DNA of 64,000 bases, from NCBI RefSeq assembly GCF_002077155.1, contig NZ_CP015027.1, positions 2,582,501 to 2,646,500 of the forward strand, given 5' to 3'. This document shows positions 8,986-17,996 of this stretch, piece by piece. Position numbers and translations under genes: made by a program. Under the pieces are notes generated by a model. It did not search any database and was not told where the DNA came from. It was given only the letters and a program-made list of their open reading frames with translations. This stretch comes from Sporosarcina sp. P33. GTDB lineage: Bacteria > Bacillota > Bacilli > Bacillales_A > Planococcaceae. The first letter of the stretch is position 1. The number at the start of each line of letters is the position of its first letter.

Positions 8986-9897
8986 TCAATTATTGATACG
9001 ATCAATAAACTTATTCAATTGTCCAACTGATACTTTATCTGCTATACCGAATGTACCATCTAGGTAACCGGTAGTAATTTTGTGGTGGAATAGGATGTTG
9101 ATGTACTCAGTTGCCCAGTGACCCTTGGGAACATCAGAGAAATTCGCAATGGCTGATCCTCTTAATTCAAATGCTCCAACTAACACTTTTGCTAATTGAG
9201 CGCGAGTTAATTCTTTATCCGGGTTAAAGTTGCCGCCGTCCCCAGTAAAGATATTGGCTTCAGCTACTGCGGAAATCGCGTGATAATGCGGATTTGATTC
9301 GTCAACGTCTTTAAACGCAATATTCACAGTCGTCATATCAAGCTCCAGCTTTTCTGCCAATACTTGTGCAACTTCTCCGCGGGTTGCATAGACAATTTCT
9401 TTAACAGGAGCTGAAGCTGCAACCTGTTTCTCTTCTTTCGGAGCAGTTTCAGAGAAGTCTGCTACGCGGCGAGCGCCGATATAACGGCTTTTCCAATAGT
9501 ATGGATCATCCAGTGAGGAAACCATAACGCCTTTACTTACAGAAGCGTGAATGAAATTATTAGATCCGGAATAGATCCCTACATGTGATACACCGCGGCC
9601 TGAAGTATTGAAGAATACTAAATCTCCAACCTCTAGATTGCTTTTGGAAACAGGGGTTCCTGTAGCCATTTGCTGGCCTGTAGTTCGCGGTATCGATAAA
9701 CCTTCTTTTTTGAATACGTATTGTGTATATCCCGAGCAGTCAAATGCAGTAGGGGTTGTCCCGCCAAGTCGATAGGGGGTGCCCAAGTAATCACGTGCTG
9801 TGCTCATTAATGAAGTTGGTGAGTTTGCAGATGCAAATTCTGGTGCAAGTGAAAAGAATAATAGACTTGCCATAACCAGAGACAGTAGACGTTTCAT
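8986..9897 (-). CDS. NlpC/P60 endopeptidase with C-terminal SLH repeats
   Basis: A 303-residue secreted hydrolase. Signal peptide about 1-24 (cut near ASANS). The NlpC/P60 domain (about 27-145) has catalytic Cys54 (FDCSGY), His105 (VSHVGIY) and His117 (FIHAS). About 165-303 are SLH-like repeats (ELTRAQLAKVLVGAF; KGHWATEYI), the last one degenerate. The enzyme should cut D-Glu-gamma-meso-DAP type bonds in stem peptides while bound to wall polymer. Upstream of the gene lie three hexamers spaced by 5 bases that fit the WalR box, so control by WalRK is likely. It is the opposite domain order to the amidase next door, where SLH repeats come first. Confidence 0.93.
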   Translation of the reverse strand: MKRLLSLVMASLLFFSLAPEFASANSPTSLMSTARDYLGTPYRLGGTTPTAFDCSGYTQYVFKKEGLSIPRTTGQQMATGTPVSKSNLEVGDLVFFNTSGRGVSHVGIYSGSNNFIHASVSKGVMVSSLDDPYYWKSRYIGARRVADFSETAPKEEKQVAASAPVKEIVYATRGEVAQVLAEKLELDMTTVNIAFKDVDESNPHYHAISAVAEANIFTGDGGNFNPDKELTRAQLAKVLVGAFELRGSAIANFSDVPKGHWATEYINILFHHKITTGYLDGTFGIADKVSVGQLNKFIDRINN

Positions 9898-9981
9898 GCT
9901 GTTCTCAAATTCCCCTTTCGCACAATCATCTGTTGTGCTTTATAATCTAGGAATATACTAGCACGGATAAACATGAGATTT

Positions 9982-10009
9982 GTTACAGTTACATTACAAG
10001 AGAATTACA
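9982..10009 (-). promoter_or_regulatory. Three WalR-type hexamers upstream of the SLH NlpC/P60 gene
   Basis: Read on the minus strand: TGTAAT, 5 bases, TGTAAT, 5 bases, TGTAAC (plus coordinates 10004-10009, 9993-9998, 9982-9987). The WalR (YycF) consensus is TGTWAH-N5-TGTWAH, so this is two overlapping perfect boxes. They lie about 85-110 bases before the start codon, a usual place for WalR activation of wall hydrolase genes. Confidence 0.7.
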
Positions 10010-10121
10010 CAGAGAAGTCACATTGAAATTTTAGTAGAAACTCCTAGATAGGTTTTTCAATATACAGAACATACGGTAAAGTCAGACAACAGTTATTGCG
10101 ACTTTATATCCGTGATGTATG

Positions 10122-10130
10122 TGGTATAAT
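10122..10130 (+). promoter_or_regulatory. Extended -10 promoter for the glycosyltransferase/flippase operon
   Basis: TGGTATAAT (TG at 10122-10123, TATAAT at 10125-10130) is a perfect extended -10; no good -35 stands 17 bases upstream. It is about 60 bases before the GTG start. Confidence 0.5.
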
Positions 10131-10190
10131 CATTCAACGTATAAAAGAGCCATCCTGTAAATCAGGAAAGCGACAAAGGATGAGTTATAA

Positions 10191-11288
10191 GTGAGTAAAG
10201 TAGTAGTCTTCAGTAATATGTATCCTTCCGCAGAGCATCCTACCTACGGAATCTTTGTGAAAAATCAAGTGGAACAATTAAAAAGTGCCGGAACAGACGT
10301 AAAAGTCATTGCGATTCATGAACCGGGGAAAAGTCCAATAGATAAAATAACAAAATATCTGTCATGGGGCATCAGCTCTCTGCTGTATGTACTGCGGAAT
10401 AAAAAGAAAATCGGCATAACGCATGCGCATTATGCATTTCCTACAGGTTTATTGTCGCTGATGGCGAAGAAGTTATTTAATATTCCGTACGTTGTCACGG
10501 TACATGGCGGAGATCTTGATAAAATGGCGAAGAAAAGTGCTCGCATTGCTAATTACACCAAACAAATTTTGCAGGAAGCGGCATCTGTCATCACAGTAGG
10601 GGAGAAGCTTCATGATCATGTAATCCATGACTACGGCATTGCGCCGCAAAAAGTAGAAATAATGAGTATGGGCGTGGACACGAATATATTTAAAACGATG
10701 GCGCAGGAGGAAGTGCGTTTATTGCTGGATGTGCCTTTGAATGAACGGGTGCTGATCTTTGTGGGCAATGTGATTGAAGCAAAAGGCGTCATGGAATTGC
10801 TGGATGCATTTGAACAGCTGCGCAAAACACATGATGATCTGCTTCTCTATATAATAGGCTCGCAAAAGGATGAACGTTTTACAGCGGCAGTAAAAGAAAA
10901 GGCTGCCGGTAATAAAGATATCCGTTTTAAAGAGCCTGTCAGCCAGACGGAATTATCCAAATGGATGTCTGCAGCTGATATTCTCGTTCTGCCTTCCTAT
11001 CATGAAGGATTTGGCCTCGTTGCGCTCGAGGCACTGGTGTCCGGTGCGAAAGTCGTAGCATCGAATGTCGGCGGACTGCCGTACTTACTGAAAGATGGTG
11101 CAGGAACGCTTGTTGAGCCGCGTGACGCCCATTCTCTTGCAGCCGGACTGGAACAGGCCCTTGCGAATGAAGTAACAAGAGAGCAGCATGAAACTGCACA
11201 GCAGATCATTCAGCAACATTCTTCAGAAGTAATCGTCAAGAGATTGAACGATATCTATGAAAAGAATGGAAAGGGATTCACTTCATGA
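10191..11288 (+). CDS. GT4-family glycosyltransferase
   Basis: A 365-residue GT-B fold enzyme. The N-terminal half has YGIFVKNQV, HAHYAFPTG and VTVHGGD, the acceptor-side motifs of group 1 transferases; the C-terminal half has FVGNVIEAKG, then PSYHEGFGLVALEAL, the E-x7-E motif that binds the nucleotide sugar, and NVGGLPYLL. GTG at 10191 is used, ten bases after AAAGGA. It overlaps the flippase gene by four bases (ATGA), so both are translated together. The pair suggests assembly and export of a lipid-linked sugar chain, possibly for wall polymer or capsule. The sugar and acceptor cannot be read from sequence. Confidence 0.9.
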   Translation: MSKVVVFSNMYPSAEHPTYGIFVKNQVEQLKSAGTDVKVIAIHEPGKSPIDKITKYLSWGISSLLYVLRNKKKIGITHAHYAFPTGLLSLMAKKLFNIPYVVTVHGGDLDKMAKKSARIANYTKQILQEAASVITVGEKLHDHVIHDYGIAPQKVEIMSMGVDTNIFKTMAQEEVRLLLDVPLNERVLIFVGNVIEAKGVMELLDAFEQLRKTHDDLLLYIIGSQKDERFTAAVKEKAAGNKDIRFKEPVSQTELSKWMSAADILVLPSYHEGFGLVALEALVSGAKVVASNVGGLPYLLKDGAGTLVEPRDAHSLAAGLEQALANEVTREQHETAQQIIQQHSSEVIVKRLNDIYEKNGKGFTS

Positions 11289-12568
11289 GTAAATTATTCA
11301 AAATTATCGGGGCGGTTGCCGTCATCAATATCGTGGCAAGACTGTTCGGCTTCGGCCGTGAAGTCGTTATCGGGATTCAATATGGGACATCCACAGTAGC
11401 AGATGCGATTGCGACGGCCTATACAATTCCAAACTTCATTTATTTAGTGCTGGGCGGGGCGCTGACGACCGCATTCATATCAGTCTATCATTCGTCGAGC
11501 ATGGACAAGCCGCTATTTGTCCGAAAGGCGTTCACGACTGTTGTCATTTCAGCAACCATCATAACTATGCTGATTATCATATTTATGAATCCGATCCTTC
11601 ACTTGTTTTTCAAGGAATTAACAGAAGAAGATTATACACTTGTCCGGAACCTCTTCCTTTGGATGATGCCTTCCTCCATTGTGCTGGTGATGTCAACCTG
11701 GATGAGCGGATTGCTGAACATCAATGACCGCTTTCAGCTCTCAAGTCTGGCGATTTTGCTGTATAATGCCGCGTTTGTTCTAGTCGGTGTGCTGCTGACG
11801 AAGTGGCTCGGTCCCGAATCATACGGTGTCGGCGCCATGGCCAGTGCGCTCATGATGGCTTTGTTCCTCTATTGGGGCATCAAGCGCGCGAATCTGTCGT
11901 CACTGAAGCCTTCATTCGGTATGCCGCCCGATATTAAAAGAATGTGGTGGCTGGCACTTCCGATTTTATTCGGCGGTGCATCGCTGCAGTTCTACTATAT
12001 TATCCACCGGTTTGCGGCAGGCGGTTTAGGAGAAGGTGCAATTTCTTCTATTAATTATGCGTCGAAACTGACGGGCTTTCCGCAGGCAATTCTGATGACT
12101 GCCGTAACAACGGTCATCTATCCCATGCTTGCAAAGAAAGAGGGGGAAGGGGATACAAAGACGATCAAAGCGCTTTATAAAAAAGGGATGCTGTACATGG
12201 TGGCGCTACTTTTGCCTGCGACTGCATTCTGTTATTTTTTAGCAGAGCCATTGATCCGCATTGTATTCGGTTATGGGAACTTCGGTGAAAAGTCGATTAT
12301 GCTGACGGTGCCGGTGTTCAAAATATTTGCCCTGTCGATGTTCTTTTTGGCGGCGAATACATACATTACACGCTTCTATTATGCAAAAGGGAATTCGATC
12401 ACGCCGATTATCTTCAGTCTTATTAGCGTATTCGGTATTAATATTGGCATCATTTATGCATTGGTCGATCAAATCGGTGCACAGGCCATTGCTTACGGTA
12501 CTGTCATCAGTGCCGCGGTGAACTTTCTGCTGCTTGCAGGATATGCACGGCTTAAATGGAAATTATAA
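11285..12568 (+). CDS. MurJ/MviN-like lipid-linked sugar flippase
   Basis: A 427-residue membrane protein of the MOP superfamily. The N-terminal NIVARLFGFGREVV is typical of MurJ, followed by about 12 hydrophobic segments. It is shorter than usual MurJ proteins (about 500 residues, 14 segments) and seems to lack the last two. Such proteins move lipid II or other undecaprenyl-linked sugars across the membrane. Because it is translationally coupled to a glycosyltransferase and lies in a surface-polymer region, it may serve a special polymer rather than being the only lipid II flippase. That is inference. Confidence 0.85.
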   Translation: MSKLFKIIGAVAVINIVARLFGFGREVVIGIQYGTSTVADAIATAYTIPNFIYLVLGGALTTAFISVYHSSSMDKPLFVRKAFTTVVISATIITMLIIIFMNPILHLFFKELTEEDYTLVRNLFLWMMPSSIVLVMSTWMSGLLNINDRFQLSSLAILLYNAAFVLVGVLLTKWLGPESYGVGAMASALMMALFLYWGIKRANLSSLKPSFGMPPDIKRMWWLALPILFGGASLQFYYIIHRFAAGGLGEGAISSINYASKLTGFPQAILMTAVTTVIYPMLAKKEGEGDTKTIKALYKKGMLYMVALLLPATAFCYFLAEPLIRIVFGYGNFGEKSIMLTVPVFKIFALSMFFLAANTYITRFYYAKGNSITPIIFSLISVFGINIGIIYALVDQIGAQAIAYGTVISAAVNFLLLAGYARLKWKL

Positions 12569-12576
12569 AGTACATG

Positions 12577-12610
12577 AAAAAGCTTCCTCCCGCATGGGGA
12601 GGAAGCTTTT
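12577..12610. terminator. Bidirectional terminator
   Basis: AAAAGCTTCCTCCC pairs with GGGGAGGAAGCTTTT around a 4-base loop. A and T tracts on both sides let it serve the flippase gene and the convergent sulP gene. Confidence 0.85.
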
Positions 12611-12678
12611 GCGTGTGCTGGTGTAAGCCAGAAGCAAATGACGGACGGGGCAGTGCTTTTCTGCAATGGATGAAGAAC

Positions 12679-14271
12679 TTACAGCATAAAGAAGTTATCT
12701 TTGCCGATTTTTTCGTACAGCCCGCTTCGTTTAAACAGATTTACTTTTTCTGGCGGCACTTTCTTGAAAATCAGCCGCTTATTTCGCTGCCGCGCTTCGT
12801 CAAGAAGTGCGGACAGGGCAGCTTCACCGGTAGCGTCAATAGCTGTTACATTTTTCATGTCTAAAATAATCGTCTTCTGGTCAAGCTTCAAAAGTTCGGG
12901 ATAACGGTCCTCGAAATACTTCGCCGTACCGAAAAACAGCGGTCCGGATAACTTGAACTTAATCAGATCTTCTTCATCGTCTTCAGACAGTTTGTATTTC
13001 TCCACATCACTCAGCTTACTCTGCTTAATATCGAGTGAGCCGCTCATCTTCCGTAAGAAGGAAAGTGCAGCAAGCAGAATTCCGACTTCTACCGCGATCG
13101 TCAAATTCACGAAAATTGTCAGAAGGAATGTGGTCAGCAGGACAATGGAGTCACCTGAGCGCAATGAAGCAATTTGAACAAATGCTTTTCGTGAACTCAT
13201 ATTCCATGCGACATACATAAGAATTGGCGCCATTGCTGCTAATGGAATGTAAGAGGCATAGGGTGCGAATAGTAATAAGAATGCAAGAACAAACAGACTT
13301 TGAATGACGCCCGAAATCGGACTGACTGCACCTGAGCCAATGTTTGTAGCGGTACGTGCAATCGCCCCGGTAGCTGGTATTCCGCCGAAAAGCGGTGTAA
13401 CTATATTGGCGATACCTTGACCGAATAATTCTTTTTTGGAATCATGTTTCGGCAAGTTGCTCTTCATTCCATCTGCTACGACAGCAGACAGCAAGGACTC
13501 AATTGCTCCAAGCGCTGCAATGATCAAAGCAGGCTGCCACAGATTAACCAGTTTAGAAAGTGTAATCTGCGGGAAATGAAAAGCAGGAAGATGCTGTGGA
13601 ATCCCGCCGTATGCAGTGCCGATCGTCTCGATTTTCCCGGGGAAAAACAGAATAGAACAAATCGTCGGTATCAACAGTGCTACGAGCAGTACCGGTATCT
13701 TCTTGGAAATCTTCGGTAAAATAAAAATAACGGCCAGACCGATTACGGCAGTCAATATACTGAACGTATTGACCGTGTGGAACTGGCGTGCAATTTCCGT
13801 CATGCTTTCATGGAAAAATTCCTTCTTCTCCACGCCGGTCAGTCCAAAGAAGTTTTGAAACTGTCCGGTGAAAATAATGACGGCAATCCCTGCGGTAAAA
13901 CCAATCGTCACCGAGCGGGGGACGAAATGAATCAGGCTGCTGACGCCGAGGAAACTCATGACGACAAGGATAATCCCGGCCAGGAAGCCGGCAATCAGTA
14001 AATCTTCATAGCCGTACTGCAGGACGATTGCCAGCAAAATAGGAATGAACGCCCCTGTCGGACCCGCTATTTGAAAGCGTGAACCGCCAAGCAGTGCAAC
14101 TAACAGACCTGCGATAATCGTCGTGTACAGACCATATTCGGGTTTGACGCCCGATGCAATTGCAAAAGCCATCCCAAGCGGAATGGCTACAATTCCAACA
14201 GTAATCCCTGCAATCAAATCCTGCCGGAATCCCGCTGCATTATAGTTAAGATAGCGTTGATCTTTGAACAT
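12679..14271 (-). CDS. SulP-family anion transporter with STAS domain
   Basis: A 530-residue membrane protein. The first ~400 residues hold 10-12 hydrophobic segments with family motifs (IPLGMAFAIASGV, GGSRFQIAGPTGAF, GIPATGAIARTATN). The C-terminal ~100 residues are a STAS domain (IILDMKNVTAIDATGEAAL). SulP proteins carry sulfate, bicarbonate or dicarboxylates; the substrate is not evident here and no sulfur-assimilation gene is adjacent. Monocistronic, with its own start region 215 bases from the divergent SDR gene. Confidence 0.93.
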   Translation of the reverse strand: MFKDQRYLNYNAAGFRQDLIAGITVGIVAIPLGMAFAIASGVKPEYGLYTTIIAGLLVALLGGSRFQIAGPTGAFIPILLAIVLQYGYEDLLIAGFLAGIILVVMSFLGVSSLIHFVPRSVTIGFTAGIAVIIFTGQFQNFFGLTGVEKKEFFHESMTEIARQFHTVNTFSILTAVIGLAVIFILPKISKKIPVLLVALLIPTICSILFFPGKIETIGTAYGGIPQHLPAFHFPQITLSKLVNLWQPALIIAALGAIESLLSAVVADGMKSNLPKHDSKKELFGQGIANIVTPLFGGIPATGAIARTATNIGSGAVSPISGVIQSLFVLAFLLLFAPYASYIPLAAMAPILMYVAWNMSSRKAFVQIASLRSGDSIVLLTTFLLTIFVNLTIAVEVGILLAALSFLRKMSGSLDIKQSKLSDVEKYKLSEDDEEDLIKFKLSGPLFFGTAKYFEDRYPELLKLDQKTIILDMKNVTAIDATGEAALSALLDEARQRNKRLIFKKVPPEKVNLFKRSGLYEKIGKDNFFML

Positions 14272-14411
14272 ATTTGTTCACTTCTTCCGCTTATAGTGTG
14301 TAGTTTACAGTTCTAATTATATCTTATGCTGTTTATTTATACAAGGTGTGCATAAAAGCAGTAGCGTAGAAGGAATAAGAAATCATAGGGGATTTCATGC
14401 AAACAGCAAAA

Positions 14412-14440
14412 TTGATTCGGAAGTATTTTAGTGTTAAACT
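14412..14440 (+). promoter_or_regulatory. Putative promoter of the SDR gene
   Basis: TTGATT at 14412-14417, 17 bases, TAAACT at 14435-14440. The ribosome binding site follows about 35 bases later. Confidence 0.5.
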
Positions 14441-14489
14441 ATATTAAAATAACAAAGGCAGAAAAGCCAATACAAAGGAGAGATTTATG

Positions 14490-15227
14490 ATGGGCAGATT
14501 ACAAGATAAAGTAGCATTCATTACAGGCGGAGCATCAGGTATGGGTGAAATGATGGTGAAACAATTTGTTGCAGAAGGCGCAAAAGTCATCGCAGCAGAT
14601 ATTAATGAAGCAGCCCTTGAAGAAAAATGGGGCGGGCAAGACAATATATTCACGGTTACATTGAACGTAACCGCAGATGAAGAATGGGAAGCGGCTATGA
14701 AAAAAGCAGTCGACCACTTCGGAAAATTAGACATTCTCGTCAACAACGCCGGTATTTCGACTGAAAAAACAGTGGATCAGATTACAATTGAAGATTGGCG
14801 CAAATTATCCGACATCAACAGTTTCGGTACATTCCTAGGCATGAAACATGCATCTAAATATATGAAGAAAGCGAAAAAAGGCGCAATTGTTAATATATCC
14901 TCCTATACGGCACTTATCGGTATGGGCTTGAACCCGTACTCCGCGTCTAAAGGAGCGGTGCGTGCAATCTCCAAAGCGGCGGCAGCTGAATACGGTAAAG
15001 ACGGCATTCGTGTAAATACGGTATTCCCGGGTGTTATTGAAACCCCAATGACGAAAAACCTGGAAGAATCAAAAGATATCCTCGGCATGCTGATCAAAAT
15101 GACTCCGCTGCAGCGCCTGGGACAACCTGAAGATGTAGGGAATGCGGTATTGTTCTTGGCATCTGATGAATCATCTTATATCACAGGTGCAGAAATTGTC
15201 ATCGACGGCGGATACTCTGCAAGATAA
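14490..15227 (+). CDS. SDR-family NAD(P)-dependent oxidoreductase
   Basis: A 245-residue short-chain dehydrogenase. The cofactor motif TGGASGMGE is near the N-terminus, NNAG at about 85-88, catalytic Ser in NISSY and YxxxK in YSASKGA, and the C-terminal IDGGYS typical of the classical group. The acidic AADINE segment after strand 2 suggests NAD rather than NADP. Two adjacent ATG codons (14487, 14490) follow AAAGGAG; the second gives better spacing. The substrate is unknown; the gene stands alone between two terminator/promoter regions. Confidence 0.9.
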   Translation: MGRLQDKVAFITGGASGMGEMMVKQFVAEGAKVIAADINEAALEEKWGGQDNIFTVTLNVTADEEWEAAMKKAVDHFGKLDILVNNAGISTEKTVDQITIEDWRKLSDINSFGTFLGMKHASKYMKKAKKGAIVNISSYTALIGMGLNPYSASKGAVRAISKAAAAEYGKDGIRVNTVFPGVIETPMTKNLEESKDILGMLIKMTPLQRLGQPEDVGNAVLFLASDESSYITGAEIVIDGGYSAR

Positions 15228-15243
15228 TAATAGTAAAAGAAAT

Positions 15244-15295
15244 AAACGGGTTGTCCCACAAGTCACCATGACTTGCGGAACAACCCGTTTTTTAC
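15244..15295. terminator. Bidirectional terminator
   Basis: AAACGGGTTGTCC...AAGTCA pairs with TGACTT...GGAACAACCCGTTT, a long arm with a 3-base loop, followed by a T tract on plus. It serves the SDR gene and the convergent LysM gene. Confidence 0.85.
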
Positions 15296-15299
15296 GGTG

Positions 15300-16001
15300 T
15301 TATTTTATGTCCGTGAAGCGCTTAAAGCCCATGAAACGCGTATTCCAGTATGAAGAATCCAATGATGCAATCTCAATTTCTTTCACACCTGCGTGAATGA
15401 ACTTATTGTCTCCAAGGTAAATCCCGATATGTGAAATGCCGGGACGATATGTATTTTGGAAAAACAACAAATCTCCCACTGAAGGATCTTTGACGAAAAC
15501 TGAACGGTTAAAGAATCCGATCGTATCCAGTCTAGGGACTTTCACACCTGCCTGGTTGAACGTATAGTAAATAAATCCGCTGCAATCAAATCCCGAAGGA
15601 GTTACGCCGGCCCATACATAAGGGATTCCTTGAAGGGGCATTGCGATATCCACCAATCTAGTGCTCAACGCATTGGATGGTGCACTTGTAACCAGCGTTT
15701 TCGGCTGTGTGACAGGTTTACTTGATGACAATGTGCCGGTAAATGAATTAGTAGAAGATACAGCTTTCGACGAGTTCACTTTATTTTCTACAATCAGCTT
15801 CTGTTTCACCTTAATGTTATTTGAAGTAAGAGAGTTCAGACGCTTTAATTCAGTTACGGTAATCTTGTATTGAGTAGAAATCTTATAAAGAGTTTCTCCC
15901 GGCTGCACGATATGCGTTTTTGACGCAGCGGCAACACTGCCTACAGATATGCTTGTTGCCAGCATAAGAGAGGCAATCGCGGTTAGAGCAATTTTCTTCA
16001 T
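15300..16001 (-). CDS. LysM-NlpC/P60 cell-wall endopeptidase
   Basis: A 233-residue secreted hydrolase. Signal peptide about 1-26; one LysM domain at about 28-72 (HIVQPGETLYKIS) that binds glycan; a Ser/Thr/Lys-rich linker; NlpC/P60 domain from about 112 with Cys140 (FDCSGF), His191 (ISHIGIY) and His203 (FIHAG). The layout is a reduced form of B. subtilis LytE/CwlS, which have three or more LysM units. No WalR-type box was found in the 100 bases upstream, unlike the two other NlpC/P60 genes in the window. Confidence 0.93.
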   Translation of the reverse strand: MKKIALTAIASLMLATSISVGSVAAASKTHIVQPGETLYKISTQYKITVTELKRLNSLTSNNIKVKQKLIVENKVNSSKAVSSTNSFTGTLSSSKPVTQPKTLVTSAPSNALSTRLVDIAMPLQGIPYVWAGVTPSGFDCSGFIYYTFNQAGVKVPRLDTIGFFNRSVFVKDPSVGDLLFFQNTYRPGISHIGIYLGDNKFIHAGVKEIEIASLDSSYWNTRFMGFKRFTDIK

Positions 16002-16285
16002 GTTTAAATTATCTCCTTTTAGTATACTAGATTTACTTCTTGTGCTTTAGTACATAGTCTGGATTTAATTCTATAAACCTATCATACAATACTAGAATGG
16101 ATAGTAAACGTACCTTTAGACTTATCTTTCAAAAAATGTTTAATAGACTATTAGATCCATTGTTTTTGAGTTGAGGGTTTGTTGAGCGTGAATTTCGGTT
16201 TTTTTAGTAAAATTGAATCTATATTCAGATTTATCAATAAATTCTAGAAGTCATTAATTGAAAGCGATTACTATGTGGAACGCTG
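16002..16285. other. AT-rich intergenic region, no gene seen
   Basis: The divide between the LysM hydrolase start and the oxidase 3' end. It should hold the LysM gene promoter, though no strong box could be fixed. TGAAAGCGATTACT at 16259-16272 resembles a CcpA cre site but lies far from any start. Confidence 0.4.
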
Positions 16286-16336
16286 TAAAAAAAAGCCCGT
16301 GAAAAATTCCGATTTCGGATTTTCAGGGCTTTTTTA
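16286..16336 (-). terminator. Terminator of the ba3 oxidase operon
   Basis: AGCCCGTGAAAAATTCCGA pairs with TCGGATTTTTCAGGGCT (one mismatch); on minus it is followed by a run of eight T. It ends five bases from the subunit I stop codon. Confidence 0.85.
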
Positions 16337-16340
16337 TTGG

Positions 16341-17993
16341 TTAAGAACGTCCGATAGGCCAGTCGAATGGTATAGATCCAGGAGGTGAGTGCTTGATAAT
16401 ATCGATCATCGGAATAGTATACGCAAATAATATCAAAGCGATAGTGATACCGATCCATAAGTACCAGTTCTCCAAAATCTTTGGTGTTTTCTCTGCGTCG
16501 GGCTCTTCTTCAGCGATCGGGTATTCTTCATAACCGCGTGGTGCGAAGAATGCCAATTGAATAAAGATGTAGAACATCAGCAGAATACCGATGAATAGAA
16601 TGGTTCCGCCGACTGCCTGCGACAACTGATAACTGATCCATGTGGAAACTTGATCTCCGCCTGCATATTCAGAGAAAGCTGAACGACGCGGTCCGCCGAT
16701 CAAACCTTGAATGTGCATGGAAGTAGACATGATCGTCATACCGATCGCCCAGATGAATGTCTGAATGATTCCTAATTTATTTAATCTCGGAGTCAAACGG
16801 CGTCCTGTCAAGTGAGGAATCAGCCAATACGCAATACCGAAAAACGTCAAAATGACAGTGGTTGCGACCGTTAAATGGAAATGCCCGGTAATCCAGATTG
16901 TGTTATGGACAAGAGAGTTTACCTGGTGGGAAGCGTTAATAATACCGCCTGCTCCGCCTGGAATAAACGCTGCCATACCTACGAACGGTGCTAAGAAACG
17001 AACATCTTTCCAAGGCAGTTTCTTAAACCAGCCGAAGAGAGATGTATATCCTTTTTTTCTTCCTGTAATTTCAAAAGTAGCAAACAGAGAGAATGCAGTC
17101 ATCAATGAAGGGATGACGACCATGAATGTCAAAACTACTTGGATGAATTTCCAAGTCGGGTCAATACCCGGTTCGGTCAATTGGTGGTGGAATCCGACCG
17201 GAATCGAGAACATCAGCAATAGAATGAATGCAAGTCTTGCCAATGAGTCACTGAATAGCTTTCCGCCGATAATTTTTGGGATAATTGCGTACCAAGCCAT
17301 ATAAGCAGGCAATAACCAGAAATATACGAGCGGGTGACCGAAGTACCAGAATAGTGTGCGTGTCAGTAACACGTTGACTGTCGCGACATAACCGAGTGAC
17401 CAAGGTAAGATTAATACAACAACTGAGTACGCTACACCAAGTGATGCAACAACCCACATGATCATGTTAATGACGACCATGAACGCAAGTAATGGAGATT
17501 TTTCACCTTTATGTGCTTTCTTCCATACATATAATTGACGGAAGTTTACGAATGCAGCAATCCAGCTGCCGATAATAACCATTGCCAATCCAATATAGAA
17601 TACCGGATGTGCGCGAAGCGGTGTGTAGAATGTATACAATACGGATGCTTCACCTGTTAAGATCATCCACGCAGATAATACAGTTCCGACTAGCATTACC
17701 CAAAATGAAATCCAGCCCCATTTTAGTTGTTTGCCGGAAATACCGACTGTTTTTCCCATAAGAGAGAACTGGAAGCCTACGATGAAGAATGTAGTCAATA
17801 CAAGACCCAGTACTACGCCGTGTGTTGTTAAAATCGTGTAATAGTCAATATTAAATGGCAATGTATATTTTCCTGAACGGACCAAAGTCTGGAGCAGTCC
17901 CATTAAACCGCCGACTAAGAGCGAGATGAACGTGACATGCATAAAGGCCATATAGAGTCTGGATTCTTTTTTCGAGAAGTTGAATAGTTCCAT
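16341..17993 (-). CDS. ba3-type cytochrome c oxidase subunit I
   Basis: A 550-residue membrane protein with about 13 hydrophobic segments. This is a B-type heme-copper oxidase large subunit: the low-spin heme ligand lies in ILTTHGVVLG, the CuB/heme ligands in FWYFGHPLVYFWLLPAY (His-Pro-x-x-Tyr cross-link), in HHQL, and in ITGHFHLTVA. It reduces oxygen to water at the outer face of the membrane, taking electrons from subunit II. It follows subunit II with a 3-base gap and GGAGGT ahead of the ATG. B-type enzymes tend to work at low oxygen. Confidence in family is high. Confidence 0.95.
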   Translation of the reverse strand: MELFNFSKKESRLYMAFMHVTFISLLVGGLMGLLQTLVRSGKYTLPFNIDYYTILTTHGVVLGLVLTTFFIVGFQFSLMGKTVGISGKQLKWGWISFWVMLVGTVLSAWMILTGEASVLYTFYTPLRAHPVFYIGLAMVIIGSWIAAFVNFRQLYVWKKAHKGEKSPLLAFMVVINMIMWVVASLGVAYSVVVLILPWSLGYVATVNVLLTRTLFWYFGHPLVYFWLLPAYMAWYAIIPKIIGGKLFSDSLARLAFILLLMFSIPVGFHHQLTEPGIDPTWKFIQVVLTFMVVIPSLMTAFSLFATFEITGRKKGYTSLFGWFKKLPWKDVRFLAPFVGMAAFIPGGAGGIINASHQVNSLVHNTIWITGHFHLTVATTVILTFFGIAYWLIPHLTGRRLTPRLNKLGIIQTFIWAIGMTIMSTSMHIQGLIGGPRRSAFSEYAGGDQVSTWISYQLSQAVGGTILFIGILLMFYIFIQLAFFAPRGYEEYPIAEEEPDAEKTPKILENWYLWIGITIALILFAYTIPMIDIIKHSPPGSIPFDWPIGRS

Positions 17994-17996
17994 AGC

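Noticed and set aside
16259-16272. CcpA cre-like site TGAAAGCGATTACT
   Set aside because: It matches 13 of 14 positions but is about 260 bases from the nearest start and next to a terminator, so a role is not supported.
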